64,000 nucleotides of DNA from Betaproteobacteria bacterium (lineage in GTDB: Bacteria; Pseudomonadota; Gammaproteobacteria; Burkholderiales; CAIKXV01), in the NCBI GenBank assembly GCA_947458265.1, contig CANGYF010000015.1, forward strand, positions 1 to 64,000, read 5' to 3'. Below the pieces are notes generated by a model, which worked only from the letters and a program-made list of their open reading frames with translations, did not search any database and had not been told where the DNA came from. Below, piece after piece: positions 19,087 to 27,648 of the stretch. Position numbers and translations under genes: made by a program. Each line of letters opens with the position of its first letter. Positions within the stretch are counted from its first letter, which is position 1.

Positions 19087-19767
19087 ATGCAGATCCATGC
19101 CGACCTCAACCGGCGCGTCGCGATCGACACCCATGCCGTCGAATGGGTCGACTCGCCATCGCCCGGCGTACAACGCAAGATGCTCGACCGGGACGGCGCA
19201 GAGGTCGCGCGCGCCACGTCCATCGTCCGCTATGCACCGGGGTCGCGCTTCCCGACGCATCGGCACGAACTCGGCGAGGAGATCTTCGTGCTCGACGGAG
19301 ACTTCCACGACGAGGCGGGCTCGCACGGCCCAGGCACGTTCATCCGCAACCCGCCCGGCTCGAGCCATGCGCCCGGCTCGGTCAACGGCTGCACGCTGTT
19401 CGTGAAGCTGCGCCATGTGCATACCGACGACCTGCAGCAGGTTGCGATCGACACCACCACCGCGCCGTGGCGTCCGGGCCTGGTCGACGGGCTGGGCGTG
19501 CTGCCGCTCTGCGAGTTCCGTACCCAGCACACCGCCCTGGTGCGCTGGGCACCGGGCACCCGCTTCCAGGCTCACCGGCACTGGGGCGGCGAGGAGGTGT
19601 ACGTGATCGACGGCACGTTCGAGGACGAGTACGGGCGCTATCCCGCCGGCTACTGGATACGCAGCCCGCACCTGAGCCAGCACCGGCCCTTCAGCCGCGA
19701 GGGGTGCACGATCCTGGTCAAGACCGGGCATCTGTTCAGCTCGCTGGACGGCAACGCAGCGGGATAG
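19087..19767 (+). CDS. Tandem ChrR-like cupin protein
   Basis: A 226-residue protein made of two cupin domains of the ChrR C-terminal type. The first carries PGSRFPTHRHELGEEIFVLD (about 51-70), the second PGTRFQAHRHWGGEEVYVID (about 156-175). Each supplies the His-x-His and Glu metal ligands of a cupin. It probably binds a metal; the reaction is unknown. It follows modC so closely that it may be cotranscribed. Confidence 0.8.
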   Translation: MQIHADLNRRVAIDTHAVEWVDSPSPGVQRKMLDRDGAEVARATSIVRYAPGSRFPTHRHELGEEIFVLDGDFHDEAGSHGPGTFIRNPPGSSHAPGSVNGCTLFVKLRHVHTDDLQQVAIDTTTAPWRPGLVDGLGVLPLCEFRTQHTALVRWAPGTRFQAHRHWGGEEVYVIDGTFEDEYGRYPAGYWIRSPHLSQHRPFSREGCTILVKTGHLFSSLDGNAAG

Positions 19768-19780
19768 CGATGACCGCGTG

Positions 19781-19846
19781 GGCCTCGTCGGGGCCTCGTC
19801 GGGGCCTTGTCGGTGCCTCGTCGGCGCCCATTCGGTGCCCATTGCG
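19781..19846. repeat. Six-unit 11-bp tandem repeat
   Basis: Six consecutive 11-base units occur between two genes. The first two are GGCCTCGTCGG, followed by increasingly diverged copies (GGCCTTGTCGG, TGCCTCGTCGG, CGCCCATTCGG, TGCCCATTGCG). Decay toward the right suggests slippage expansion. No function is apparent. Confidence 0.85.
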
Positions 19847-19936
19847 CACTGCCAGTGGCGACGGCATCATGCTTCGGCATGCCGAGCGACCCTGGACCGG
19901 CCAACGCCCGGCGTTAAACCGACAGAAAGGAAAAAC

Positions 19937-20335
19937 ATGCCCGCAGCAACCGTCTCATTCGATCACACCCACGTGATCAGCCCCGATCCGACGGGCACCG
20001 CCGACTGGTATGTCGACCGCCTCGGCGGGAAAATCGAGCGTTCGGTGACGATCGCTGGCGCGCCGCAGATCTACGTGTCGTTCGGCGATGGCGCGATGGT
20101 GATCGTGCGCGGCGAGCGTCCGGGCGAGAAAGCCGCGGGCAAAACCGACCTGCAGTGGGGCATCGACCACTTCGGCATGCGCGTGACGGGCGACTTTGAC
20201 GCGCTGTGCAGCGAGCTGCGTACCAAGGACGTGAAGTTCCTGATGGAACCGACCGTGATCAACCCGACCACGCGCATCTGCTTCATCGAGGCACCCGATG
20301 GCGTGAGCGTCGAACTGCTCGAACGCAAGGACTGA
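19937..20335 (+). CDS. VOC-family (glyoxalase/dioxygenase fold) protein
   Basis: A 132-residue protein of the vicinal oxygen chelate superfamily, with its start region SFDHTHVISPDPTGTADWYV and end region ICFIEAPDGVSVELLERKD; His8 or His10 and Glu128 are candidate metal ligands. The ATG at 19937 follows an AGAAAGGA ribosome site. It opens a five-gene rightward operon with a cupin, a Bug binding protein, an amidohydrolase and a 2-hydroxyacid dehydrogenase, suggesting a role in catabolism of an organic acid. The exact reaction cannot be read. Confidence 0.82.
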   Translation: MPAATVSFDHTHVISPDPTGTADWYVDRLGGKIERSVTIAGAPQIYVSFGDGAMVIVRGERPGEKAAGKTDLQWGIDHFGMRVTGDFDALCSELRTKDVKFLMEPTVINPTTRICFIEAPDGVSVELLERKD

Positions 20336-20339
20336 TGCC

Positions 20340-20810
20340 ATGACCGTAGAAGTCAAACCCACGCTGCGGGTGATCAGCGAAGCCGACTTCCCCGGCAAAC
20401 GGGGCGTCACCGATGGCCAGACCTACCAGCGCCTGATCGGCTGGCCCGGCGTGCAGGATACCGACCGCGTCCGCGTAGGCCGCGCCACCTACAAGCCCGG
20501 CACCTACGAACAGCTGCACTGGCATCCGATCGAGGCCTGCTACTACGTCATTGCCGGTCATGCGACGGTGCGCAACTTCAACGGCGAAGAGTTCGAGGTG
20601 GGGCCGGGCTCGATGATCTACGCGCCCGCAGGCATCGCCGGTGCGCACGAGTGGGAGGTCAAGGAATACCTCGAGCTGCTCGATATCCGTGCGACCAACG
20701 AGACCGACCGGAAGATCCAGTACACGGTCGACAAGGAAACCAAGCGCTCGTACATCGACCTGGAAGACCTGCAGTATCGGGAAGCGATCAGCTTCAAGTC
20801 GCACTACTAG
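20340..20810 (+). CDS. Single-domain cupin protein
   Basis: A 156-residue cupin with the first motif YEQLHWHPIEACYYVIAGHA (about 56-75) and second motif GPGSMIYAPAGIAGAHEWEV (about 88-107). The metal ligands His61, His63 and Glu66 are visible. It resembles the cupin at 31539, which is also next to a Bug-type protein and VOC genes, hinting at a shared role. It starts 4 bp after the VOC gene. Confidence 0.8.
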   Translation: MTVEVKPTLRVISEADFPGKRGVTDGQTYQRLIGWPGVQDTDRVRVGRATYKPGTYEQLHWHPIEACYYVIAGHATVRNFNGEEFEVGPGSMIYAPAGIAGAHEWEVKEYLELLDIRATNETDRKIQYTVDKETKRSYIDLEDLQYREAISFKSHY

Positions 20811-20880
20811 CCAGGCCGTCAGCCCACGCCACACGCGGCGCGACGCCCCGCAGAGGGCCGCGCGCGCAGAGGAGACTTCC

Positions 20881-21885
20881 ATGCAGCACGCACGTTCCAG
20901 GGGCCCGGCCACGCTGCCCGGCCTGGTATCGGTGGCAACCGTCGCCACGCTGGCCCTGCTGGTTCAGGCCCAGGCGCAGGCACAGTCGCAGTACCCGAAC
21001 CGACCGATCCGGATGATCTCGCCGTTCCCGCCGGGCGGCCCGACCGACCTGGTCGGGCGGCTGGTGTCCTCGCGGCTCGCCGAGAATCTCGGCCAGCCGC
21101 TGGTGATCGAGTCGCGCCCTGGTGCCAGCGGCAACGTCGGTCTGGAACTGGCCGCACGCGCCGCGCCGGACGGGTACACGATCGTGCTCAGCTCGCCGGT
21201 GATCGCGCTGAGCCCGCTGATGTACACGAAGCTCAACTACGACCCGCAGAAGGACCTCGCACCGATCGCGCTGGTGGGCGCGGTGCGCAACGTGCTGGTC
21301 GTGCACCCGTCGGTGCCGGCGAAGACCCTCCGGGACCTGGTGCAGATCGCGCGCAAGTCTCCAGGCCGCCTCAACTACGGATCGGGTGGAGTCGGCACCA
21401 CCACCCATCTTGCCCCGGAGCTGCTGAAGAGCCTCGAGAAGCTCGACATCGTGCATGTACCGTACAAGGGATCCGGCGTCGCGCTGGGCGCACTGGTCGG
21501 CGGCGAGACCGACATGCTGGTAGTCGCGGCGCCGGCCGCCGTGCAGCAGATCAACGCCGGCCGCGTGCGCGCGCTGGCCGTGCTGATGCCCGAGCGTTTC
21601 AGCGACCTGCCGAACGTGCCGACCTCGAAGGAGTCGGGCTTCCCGAACTTCGAGATCAGCGTCTGGTACGGCATGCTGGCGCCGACCGGGACGCCGCGTG
21701 AGATCATCAACCGCCTGAATGCGGAACTGGCGAAGGCCGTCAGCGCACCGGACATGAAGCCCAAGTTCGCCAGCGCCGGCGTCGAACCGATGACCAGCAC
21801 GCCCGAGGAATTCGGCGCGTTCATCCGCAGCGAATCGAAGCGATTCGCCCAGGTGATCAAGGACGCGGGCATCAAGGCCGACTGA
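20881..21885 (+). CDS. Bug/TctC-family periplasmic binding protein
   Basis: Extracytoplasmic solute receptor of the Bug family, which binds small carboxylates and related ligands. The 334-residue protein has a signal peptide (about 1-35, ending VQAQAQAQSQYP) and the family segments RMISPFPPGGPTDLVGRLVS, GQPLVIESRPGASGNVG and IVHVPYKGSGVAL. No TctA or TctB membrane partner lies nearby, so it is an orphan receptor. It is third in the 19937-23902 operon and probably binds a compound degraded by the neighbouring enzymes. Confidence 0.92.
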   Translation: MQHARSRGPATLPGLVSVATVATLALLVQAQAQAQSQYPNRPIRMISPFPPGGPTDLVGRLVSSRLAENLGQPLVIESRPGASGNVGLELAARAAPDGYTIVLSSPVIALSPLMYTKLNYDPQKDLAPIALVGAVRNVLVVHPSVPAKTLRDLVQIARKSPGRLNYGSGGVGTTTHLAPELLKSLEKLDIVHVPYKGSGVALGALVGGETDMLVVAAPAAVQQINAGRVRALAVLMPERFSDLPNVPTSKESGFPNFEISVWYGMLAPTGTPREIINRLNAELAKAVSAPDMKPKFASAGVEPMTSTPEEFGAFIRSESKRFAQVIKDAGIKAD

Positions 21886-21956
21886 GCGCAGCCGATCAAG
21901 GCACGCACGCTACGGCACCCCACGCAACGAACGAAACGAACGACTGGAGTCGCAGC

Positions 21957-22970
21957 ATGAAGGGCAACAAGCCGCCGGTGATCGACATGCACAGCCATGT
22001 GCTTCCCAGGGCCATGGTCGAGGCGATCCGCCAGCGGCCGCGCGACTTCGGCATGACGGTGCGCGGCACCGGCGCCGACGAGGCACTGGTGCGCGACGAC
22101 AACCACGGCTCGCCGCTGTTTCCGGAGTTCCATGACGTCGACGCCAAGATCGCCGGCATGGACCGCAAAGGCATCGACATTTCCGTGCTGTCGGTGACGC
22201 CGGTGGTGTTCTTCTACTGGCTCGACGCCGACAAGGGCCTCGATGCAGCACGCGTACTCAACGACGGCATCGCCGCGATGGTCGCCTCGCGCCCGACCCG
22301 CTTCCGCGGCATGGCGACGCTGCCGATGCAGGATGTCGACGCCGCAGTCGCCGAACTGGAACGCGCCACGCGCGAGCACGGCTTCCGCGCGGTCGAACTC
22401 GGCTGCCGCATCAAGGGCGACCTGGTCTCGGACGCGAAATTCCGTCCGGTGCTCAAGCGCGCGGCGGAACTCAAGGTGGCGGTGTTCGCCCATCCGTACA
22501 TCGCGGGCGCGCTGCCGAAGGACCTCTGCAACTACTACCTCGGCAACACTCATGGCCTGCCGTTCGATACCGCACTGATGGCCTCGCACCTGATGCTCGA
22601 CGGTACGCTCGATGCACTGCCCGACCTGGACTTCATCCTCGCCCATGGCGGCGGCCACCTGCCCTACCAGTTCGGCCGGCTCGACCACGGCTACCAGGTG
22701 CGCAAGGAAGCCAAGGCCAACACCGCGAACTCGCCCGAGACGCTGCTGCACCGCTTCCGGTTCGACTCGCTGACCCACGACGTCGAGTCGCTGCGCTTCC
22801 TGATCCGTCGCGTCGGCGCCGACCGCGTGATGATCGGCACCGACTCACCGTTCGACATGGCCGAGGACGATCCGCTGGGCATGCTGGCGCAGGTCGACGG
22901 CCTCACCGACGCGCAGCGCGAGCGCATCCTCTCGTTGAATGCACTGGAAGTGCTCGGCGAGAAGCCCTGA
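21957..22970 (+). CDS. Amidohydrolase-2 family hydrolase/decarboxylase
   Basis: A 337-residue TIM-barrel metal enzyme of the ACMSD-like amidohydrolase family. The N-terminal metal motif is VIDMHSHVLP (His12, His14), and the catalytic Asp is in MIGTDSPFDMAEDDPLGML near residue 300. Members are decarboxylases, hydratases or hydrolases of unsaturated or aromatic acids. Its stop shares one base with the start of the next gene (TGATG), so it acts with a 2-hydroxyacid dehydrogenase. Confidence 0.87.
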   Translation: MKGNKPPVIDMHSHVLPRAMVEAIRQRPRDFGMTVRGTGADEALVRDDNHGSPLFPEFHDVDAKIAGMDRKGIDISVLSVTPVVFFYWLDADKGLDAARVLNDGIAAMVASRPTRFRGMATLPMQDVDAAVAELERATREHGFRAVELGCRIKGDLVSDAKFRPVLKRAAELKVAVFAHPYIAGALPKDLCNYYLGNTHGLPFDTALMASHLMLDGTLDALPDLDFILAHGGGHLPYQFGRLDHGYQVRKEAKANTANSPETLLHRFRFDSLTHDVESLRFLIRRVGADRVMIGTDSPFDMAEDDPLGMLAQVDGLTDAQRERILSLNALEVLGEKP

Positions 22971-23902
22971 TGCCGGGCGAAGCACGCCCCGAACTGCTGG
23001 CGATCGCGCCGGTCTATGCACCGGCGCTCGCCGAAGCGGAGACGTTCTGCACGCTGCACCGGCGCTGGCTGCTGCCCGATCCCGATGCCTTCCTGCGCGA
23101 GCACGGCGCGCGCATCCGCGTGCTGGTGACTACCGGCGTGCGCGGCTTTACGGCACACGACCTCGATGAACTGCCGAACCTCGGCCATGTCGCCTGCTTC
23201 GGCATGGGACATGGCACGTTCGACCTCGCGGCCGCAAAGGCGCGCAGCATCACCGTGAGCAACACGCCCGACTGGACCGACGAGGCGGTTGCCGATGTCG
23301 CGCTCGGGCTGATGATCGGCACGATGCGCCGCCTGTGCGAAGCCGACCGCTTCGTGCGTGCCGGCCGCTGGACCGAAGGGCCGTTCCCGATGAGTACCGA
23401 CCTGCGCGGCAAGACGGTCGGTCTGGTCGGGCTGGGGTCGATCGGCCGCTCGGTGGCGCGCAGAGTCGAAGGCTTCGGCATGAAGATCGCCTGGCATGGG
23501 CCATCGCCCAAGGCGGACGCACCGGGGCACTACTTTCCCTCGCTCGTGCGGATGGCGGAGGCCGTCGACTGCCTGGTCGTCTGCTGCGCCTCGACCGCAG
23601 CCACCCGGCGGCTGGTGGATGCGCACGTGCTCGCGGCGCTTGGCCCGCAGGGTTTCCTGGTCAACGTCAGCCGCGGCGCGGTGGTGGACGAAACCGCCCT
23701 GATCGAGGCTCTGGCCTCGGGCACCATCGCCGGGGCCGGGCTGGAAGTGTTCGAGGATGAACCGCGAGTGCCGGCGCAACTGCGTGCGATGGAGCAGGTG
23801 ATGCTGGTGCCGCATATCGGATCGTCGACGCGCGAGATACGGGCGCATCGGCAGGCGACGTTCATCCGAAACGTGAAGGGGTTCCTGGGACTGCCGGCGT
23901 GA
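22970..23902 (+). CDS. D-2-hydroxyacid dehydrogenase family (NAD(P)-dependent)
   Basis: A 310-residue oxidoreductase interconverting 2-oxo and 2-hydroxy acids. The nucleotide-binding motif VGLVGLGSIGRSVARRV is near residue 148. The catalytic residues appear in order: Arg in VNVSRGAVVDETAL, Glu in EVFEDEPRVPAQL, and His in MLVPHIGSSTREIR. Glyoxylate/hydroxypyruvate or phosphoglycerate-type substrates are common in the family; which one applies here is unknown. It is the last gene of the operon. Confidence 0.9.
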   Translation: MPGEARPELLAIAPVYAPALAEAETFCTLHRRWLLPDPDAFLREHGARIRVLVTTGVRGFTAHDLDELPNLGHVACFGMGHGTFDLAAAKARSITVSNTPDWTDEAVADVALGLMIGTMRRLCEADRFVRAGRWTEGPFPMSTDLRGKTVGLVGLGSIGRSVARRVEGFGMKIAWHGPSPKADAPGHYFPSLVRMAEAVDCLVVCCASTAATRRLVDAHVLAALGPQGFLVNVSRGAVVDETALIEALASGTIAGAGLEVFEDEPRVPAQLRAMEQVMLVPHIGSSTREIRAHRQATFIRNVKGFLGLPA

Positions 23903-24026
23903 ACCGGGAAGACCGGCAGGTCGCAGCGGCGCTCATTCCGTGAGGGGTCACCACCCTGAGTGACGTCAGACCGCACCTGTCCGACCTTGGTAGACTCATC
24001 GAACCTACCTGAACCCGAAAGTACAC

Positions 24027-24404
24027 ATGGGACTTCTCGACGGGATGCTCGGCAACGCATCGAAGATCGACACCAACAAGATCCAGGCTGAGTTCAGCCA
24101 GATCCTTGCGCCAGGCGAGAAGGTCGAACATGCCTATCAGTTGATACGAGATTACTTTGTCTTCACCGAAAAACGCCTGGTGCTCGTTGACAAGCAAGGC
24201 ATCACGGGAAGCAAGGTCGAGTACCACTCCATTCCGTACAAGAGCATCACCCACTTCAGCATCGAGACGGCAGGAACATTCGATCTCGACGCCGAGTTGA
24301 AGATCTGGATCTCGAGCACTGCAGCTCCGATACAGAAGCAGTTCAACAAGAAACTCAGTATCTATGAGGTTCAGTCCGTGCTTGCAAGCTACGTGCTGCG
24401 ATAG
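24027..24404 (+). CDS. Bacterial PH-domain protein
   Basis: A 125-residue protein that is almost entirely one bacterial pleckstrin-homology (bPH) domain, with segments YFVFTEKRLVLVDKQGITG, VEYHSIPYKSITHFSIETAG and DAELKIWIS. No signal peptide or membrane segment is evident. Its local GC content looks lower than that of its neighbours, which hints at a separate origin. Function unknown. It ends at the start of a methyltransferase gene. Confidence 0.85.
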   Translation: MGLLDGMLGNASKIDTNKIQAEFSQILAPGEKVEHAYQLIRDYFVFTEKRLVLVDKQGITGSKVEYHSIPYKSITHFSIETAGTFDLDAELKIWISSTAAPIQKQFNKKLSIYEVQSVLASYVLR

Positions 24405-24408
24405 CCAG

Positions 24409-25437
24409 GTGCGGCCTGACCCTGCGACCGCCCCGCCGTCCGACGTCGCGCCATTCACCAACCGCCTGCGCAAGAACCTCGCACACTGGCACAAGTGGGC
24501 GCGACGCCGCGGCATCTCGTGCTTCCGCATCTACGGACGCGACGTGCCGCAGTTTCCGTTCGCCATCGACTGGTTCGAAACGGTTTCGCCGCGCGCCGAA
24601 ACACACCTGCACGTCCAGGAGATCGACACCGGCTGGAAGCGCAGCGATGCGGACTACACTGCATGGCTGATCGCAGTGTGCGACAGCATCTGCGAGGTGT
24701 GCGGGGTGCCGGCGGCGCAACTGCACCTCAAGCGCCGCGAGCGCCAGCGCGGTACGTCGCAGTACGAGAAGCTCGATGACGAGGTAGCCGAGATCTTCGT
24801 CGTGGAAGAGTCCGGTCTCCGGTTCGAGGTCAACTTCGACGCCTACCTGGATACCGGACTCTTCCTGGACCACCGGCCCATGCGCGCCATGGTGGCCGAG
24901 AACATCGCCGCACGGGCAAGGCACGGCGCGGGCACGCGCTTCCTGAACCTGTTCGCCTATACCGGCAGCTTCACCGTGCATGCCGCGAGGGCTGGCTCCG
25001 ACCATTCGACCACGGTGGATCTCTCCAACACCTACCAGGCATGGACCGCGCGCAACCTTGCCCTGAACGACATCGACACCCGCCGCCACCAGTTGGTAAG
25101 CGCCGACGCGCTGGCATGGCTGGATTCGGCGGTAGCCGCGCGCGAGCGCTTCGACGTGATCGTGCTCGACCCGCCTTCGTTCTCGAACTCGAAGAAGATG
25201 GTCGGCGTGCTGGACGTGCAGCGCGACCATGTGCGGCTGGTGAGCCAGTGCCATGCCTTGCTGGCCGACGGCGGCGAACTGTTCTTTTCCACCAACCTGC
25301 GGTCATTCAGGATCGACGAGCCACTCGTGCAGCAATACGGACTGCGCGAGATCAGCCACCAGAGCGTGCCGGAGGATTTTCGCCGTCCGAGCGGTGCGGG
25401 GCCGCATCGGGCCTGGAAGGCGGAACGACGGGGATGA
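24409..25437 (+). CDS. RlmK-like class I SAM-dependent methyltransferase
   Basis: A methyltransferase resembling the C-terminal half of RlmKL, which makes m7G in 23S rRNA. It has the lead-in FTNRLRKNLAHWHKWARRRG, the SAM-binding FLNLFAYTGSFTVHAARAG, acidic VDLSNTYQAWTARNLALND and the catalytic loop DPPSFSNSKKM. A GTG at 24409, clear of the PH gene, gives 342 residues; an ATG at 24364 would overlap that gene by 41 bp. The rRNA target is inferred from family resemblance only. The N-terminal THUMP/RlmL half is absent. Confidence 0.85.
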   Translation: MRPDPATAPPSDVAPFTNRLRKNLAHWHKWARRRGISCFRIYGRDVPQFPFAIDWFETVSPRAETHLHVQEIDTGWKRSDADYTAWLIAVCDSICEVCGVPAAQLHLKRRERQRGTSQYEKLDDEVAEIFVVEESGLRFEVNFDAYLDTGLFLDHRPMRAMVAENIAARARHGAGTRFLNLFAYTGSFTVHAARAGSDHSTTVDLSNTYQAWTARNLALNDIDTRRHQLVSADALAWLDSAVAARERFDVIVLDPPSFSNSKKMVGVLDVQRDHVRLVSQCHALLADGGELFFSTNLRSFRIDEPLVQQYGLREISHQSVPEDFRRPSGAGPHRAWKAERRG

Positions 25438-25465
25438 TGGAAGTACCGACCTCGGCCTGCCCCGG

Positions 25466-26188
25466 TTGGAACTGATCCTCGTCCTCGCCGTCGGCCTCGT
25501 GGCGGGCACGATCAGTGGCATCGTCGGCACCGGGGCCTCGCTGATCCTGATGCCTGTCCTGGTGGTCGCGTTCGGCCCGCAGCAGGCAGTACCGATCATG
25601 GCGATCGCCGCGGTACTGGGCAACATCGGCAAGGTGCTCGCGTGGTGGCGCCTGGTCGACTGGCGCGTCTGCGGCGCCTACAGCGCCACCGCGGTGCCCT
25701 GCGCGATCCTCGGCGTCAAGACGCTGCTGGCGGTGCCGCCGCGGGTGATCGAGATCGCGCTCGGTGCATTCTTCATCGCGATGGTGCCGGCGCGGCGCTG
25801 GTTCCACCGCCGGCGGCTGCAACTGTCGTACCGGGACCTCGCGCTGCTCGGTGCGCCGGTGGGCTTCCTGACCGGCATCGTCGTGTCGACCGGGCCGATC
25901 CAGGTGCCGATCTTCATCGGCGCCGGGCTGGAGAAGGGCGCGTTCATCGCCACCGAGGCGGCTGCATCGTGCGTCGTCTACTTCAGCAAGGTGATGGCCT
26001 TCGGCATGGCGGACGCGTTGCCTGCTGATACCATCCTCAGGGGGCTGGCCGTCGGCAGTTCGATGATGGCCGGCGCCTTCGTCTCCAGGCGTATCCTGCA
26101 GCGGATGACGCCGCACGAGTTCCGGCACCTGATCGATGCGCTGATGATCGTATCCGGGCTTTCGATGTTCTGGGTGGCATTGCGTTGA
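25466..26188 (+). CDS. TauE/SafE (TSUP) family permease
   Basis: A second TSUP membrane protein, about 240 residues if the TTG at 25466 is the start (LELILVLAVGLVAGTISGIV). It has the family glycine motif GIVGTGASLILMPVLV and the repeat GLEKGAFIATEAAASCVVYF. It probably exports or imports an organic or sulfur anion. No ATG is in frame near the conserved start, so the start is uncertain. It is followed by what looks like a truncated gene. Confidence 0.82.
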   Translation: MELILVLAVGLVAGTISGIVGTGASLILMPVLVVAFGPQQAVPIMAIAAVLGNIGKVLAWWRLVDWRVCGAYSATAVPCAILGVKTLLAVPPRVIEIALGAFFIAMVPARRWFHRRRLQLSYRDLALLGAPVGFLTGIVVSTGPIQVPIFIGAGLEKGAFIATEAAASCVVYFSKVMAFGMADALPADTILRGLAVGSSMMAGAFVSRRILQRMTPHEFRHLIDALMIVSGLSMFWVALR

Positions 26189-26190
26189 AG

Positions 26191-26352
26191 ATGAACCTCT
26201 CACCGACCCCGCTTGCCGCCGCACTCGCCGGCCTGTTCTCCGCGCTGGCGCTGCCGGCTGCCGCAGCCGGGCTCACGCCCGGCATCACTGCTCGGCCTTC
26301 ACCCCCGCCTCGACCACGATCTTCCCGAACTTCATCGACTCGGCCCGGATGA
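26191..26352 (+). pseudogene. Possible 5' remnant of an exported-protein gene
   Basis: Two bases after the TSUP stop, an ATG opens a frame whose first 30 residues look like a signal peptide (MNLSPTPLAAALAGLFSALA, then LPAAAAGLTPG). From about 26285 the same bases are the 3' end of the oppositely oriented Bug gene, and the frame becomes Pro/Arg/Ser-rich until a stop at 26350. This suggests the beginning of a secreted-protein gene cut off when the Bug gene came to lie here. Chance is possible. Confidence 0.35.
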
Positions 26353-27277
26353 ACTCGCGGAACTGATCCGGCGTGGTCGGCGACGGCTCGAAGCCGTTCT
26401 CGCGCAGCTTGGTCGCGATCTCCGGCACCTTCAGCGCTGCTACTGCCGCGCCGTTCAGAGTCTTCACGATCGCCGGTGGCGTGCCGGCCGGCAGCATCAG
26501 TCCGAAGAAGTTGATCACCTCGAACCCGGCGAGCCCCGGGGTGTCCGAGATCGGTGGCACGTTGGGCAGTGCCGACACGCGCGTGGACGAGGTCACGCCG
26601 ATCGCGCGCAGCCGGCCGCTCTCGATGAATGGCAACGCCGCGCCGATCGACACGAAGGTCATCGTGATGTGCTTGCCGACGACGTCCGCGATCTGCGGGG
26701 CGGCGCCCTTGTAGGGCACGTGGATGATCTTCACGCCGGCCATCCGGTTGAACAGCTCGCCGGTGAGCTGCTGCGGGTTTCCGATGCCGCTGGACGAGAA
26801 CGTGAGCTTGCCCGACTGCTGCTTCGCCCAGGCGATCAGCTCAGCGACGGTGCGCGCCGGTACGTCCGGGTTCACGGCCAGCACGTTTGGCACGCGTACC
26901 ATCATCGTCAGCGGGATGAGGTCGGTGTCCCAGTCGTAGGCCATCGGCTTGTACAGGTGCGGGTTCACCGCCACCTCGCCGGAGTTGGCGAGGATGGTGT
27001 AACCGTCGGGCTTCGACTTGGCGACGAACTGCGTGCCGATCATGCCGCTGGCGCCGGCGCGGTTCTCGACCACGATCGGCACGCCGAGCGTCTGGCGCAT
27101 GTGTTCGGCAACCAGGCGCGCGGTGAGGTCGGTGCCGCCGCCCGCAGGGAAGGCCACCACCATGCGGATCGACTGGCTCGGAAAGGCCTGGGCATGCGCG
27201 GCGCCGGGCAGGGCCGCCGCGACCATGGCGATCAGTACGGCACGGCTGCGACGGGTGTTCGATGGCGAGCGATTCAT
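26285..27277 (-). CDS. Bug/TctC-family periplasmic binding protein
   Basis: A 330-residue orphan solute receptor starting at the ATG at 27277, with signal peptide ending VAAALPGAAHAQAFP, then RMVVAFPAGGGTDLTARLVA, GVPIVVENRAGASGMIG and KIIHVPYKGAAPQIADVVG. It is transcribed alone, divergent from the selenoprotein gene and convergent with the TSUP block, and replaces the end of a possible older gene at its 3' side. No linked enzyme gives a clue to the ligand. Confidence 0.92.
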   Translation of the reverse strand: MNRSPSNTRRSRAVLIAMVAAALPGAAHAQAFPSQSIRMVVAFPAGGGTDLTARLVAEHMRQTLGVPIVVENRAGASGMIGTQFVAKSKPDGYTILANSGEVAVNPHLYKPMAYDWDTDLIPLTMMVRVPNVLAVNPDVPARTVAELIAWAKQQSGKLTFSSSGIGNPQQLTGELFNRMAGVKIIHVPYKGAAPQIADVVGKHITMTFVSIGAALPFIESGRLRAIGVTSSTRVSALPNVPPISDTPGLAGFEVINFFGLMLPAGTPPAIVKTLNGAAVAALKVPEIATKLRENGFEPSPTTPDQFREFIRAESMKFGKIVVEAGVKAEQ

Positions 27278-27416
27278 CGCTTCGGTCCTCCTCGATTGGG
27301 AAAGCGGGTCGCCTGTCCCGTTGGCGACTCTCGACACCGCGAGCGTACATGGCCGCGCTGAACCCGTGGCAGGCTGCGAACCGGTAAGCTGGCGGCCTGA
27401 CTTGAAAGGAGCTTCC

Positions 27417-27635
27417 GTGGACATCAGCATCACGTATTGCGGCGCCTGAGGGTACCAGGCACGGGCCGCCAGTCTGGCGGCCGAACTCGCGCGGGACTTC
27501 AGCGCCCGCGTCACGCAGGTCAAGTCGAGTGGCGGTGTGTTCGAGGTCGAGGTCGATGGCCGGCTCGTCTACTCGAAGCGCTCGACGGGACGCTTCCCGC
27601 GCGCGGGTGAAGTGGCAGAGCTGCTGCGCGGCTGA
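27417..27635 (+). CDS. SelW/Rdx-family selenoprotein (UGA = selenocysteine at residue 11)
   Basis: Reading from the GTG at 27417 through an in-frame TGA (27447-27449) gives 72 residues: VDISITYCGA, then U, then GYQARAASLAAELARDF. The downstream part SSGGVFEVEVDGRLVYSKR and TGRFP is the SelW/Rdx family signature, with the thioredoxin-like CxxU redox motif at 8-11. A good AAGGAG site lies 5 bases before the GTG. A perfect hairpin follows the TGA at the distance expected of a bacterial SECIS. A simple stop here would leave a 10-residue peptide in front of a conserved reading frame. The family role is thiol redox; the partner is unknown. An asparaginase gene starts 13 bp later. Confidence 0.82.
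27464..27482 (+). promoter_or_regulatory. SECIS-like hairpin after the in-frame UGA
   Basis: GGCCGCCA-GTC-TGGCGGCC is a perfect 8-bp stem with a 3-base loop. The loop starts 22 bases after the TGA and its first base is G. Both fit the published bacterial SECIS rules (loop 16-37 bases from UGA, a G among the first two loop bases). It lies inside the coding frame, as bacterial SECIS elements must. Confidence 0.7.
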
Positions 27636-27648
27636 ACGATCGACTTAC

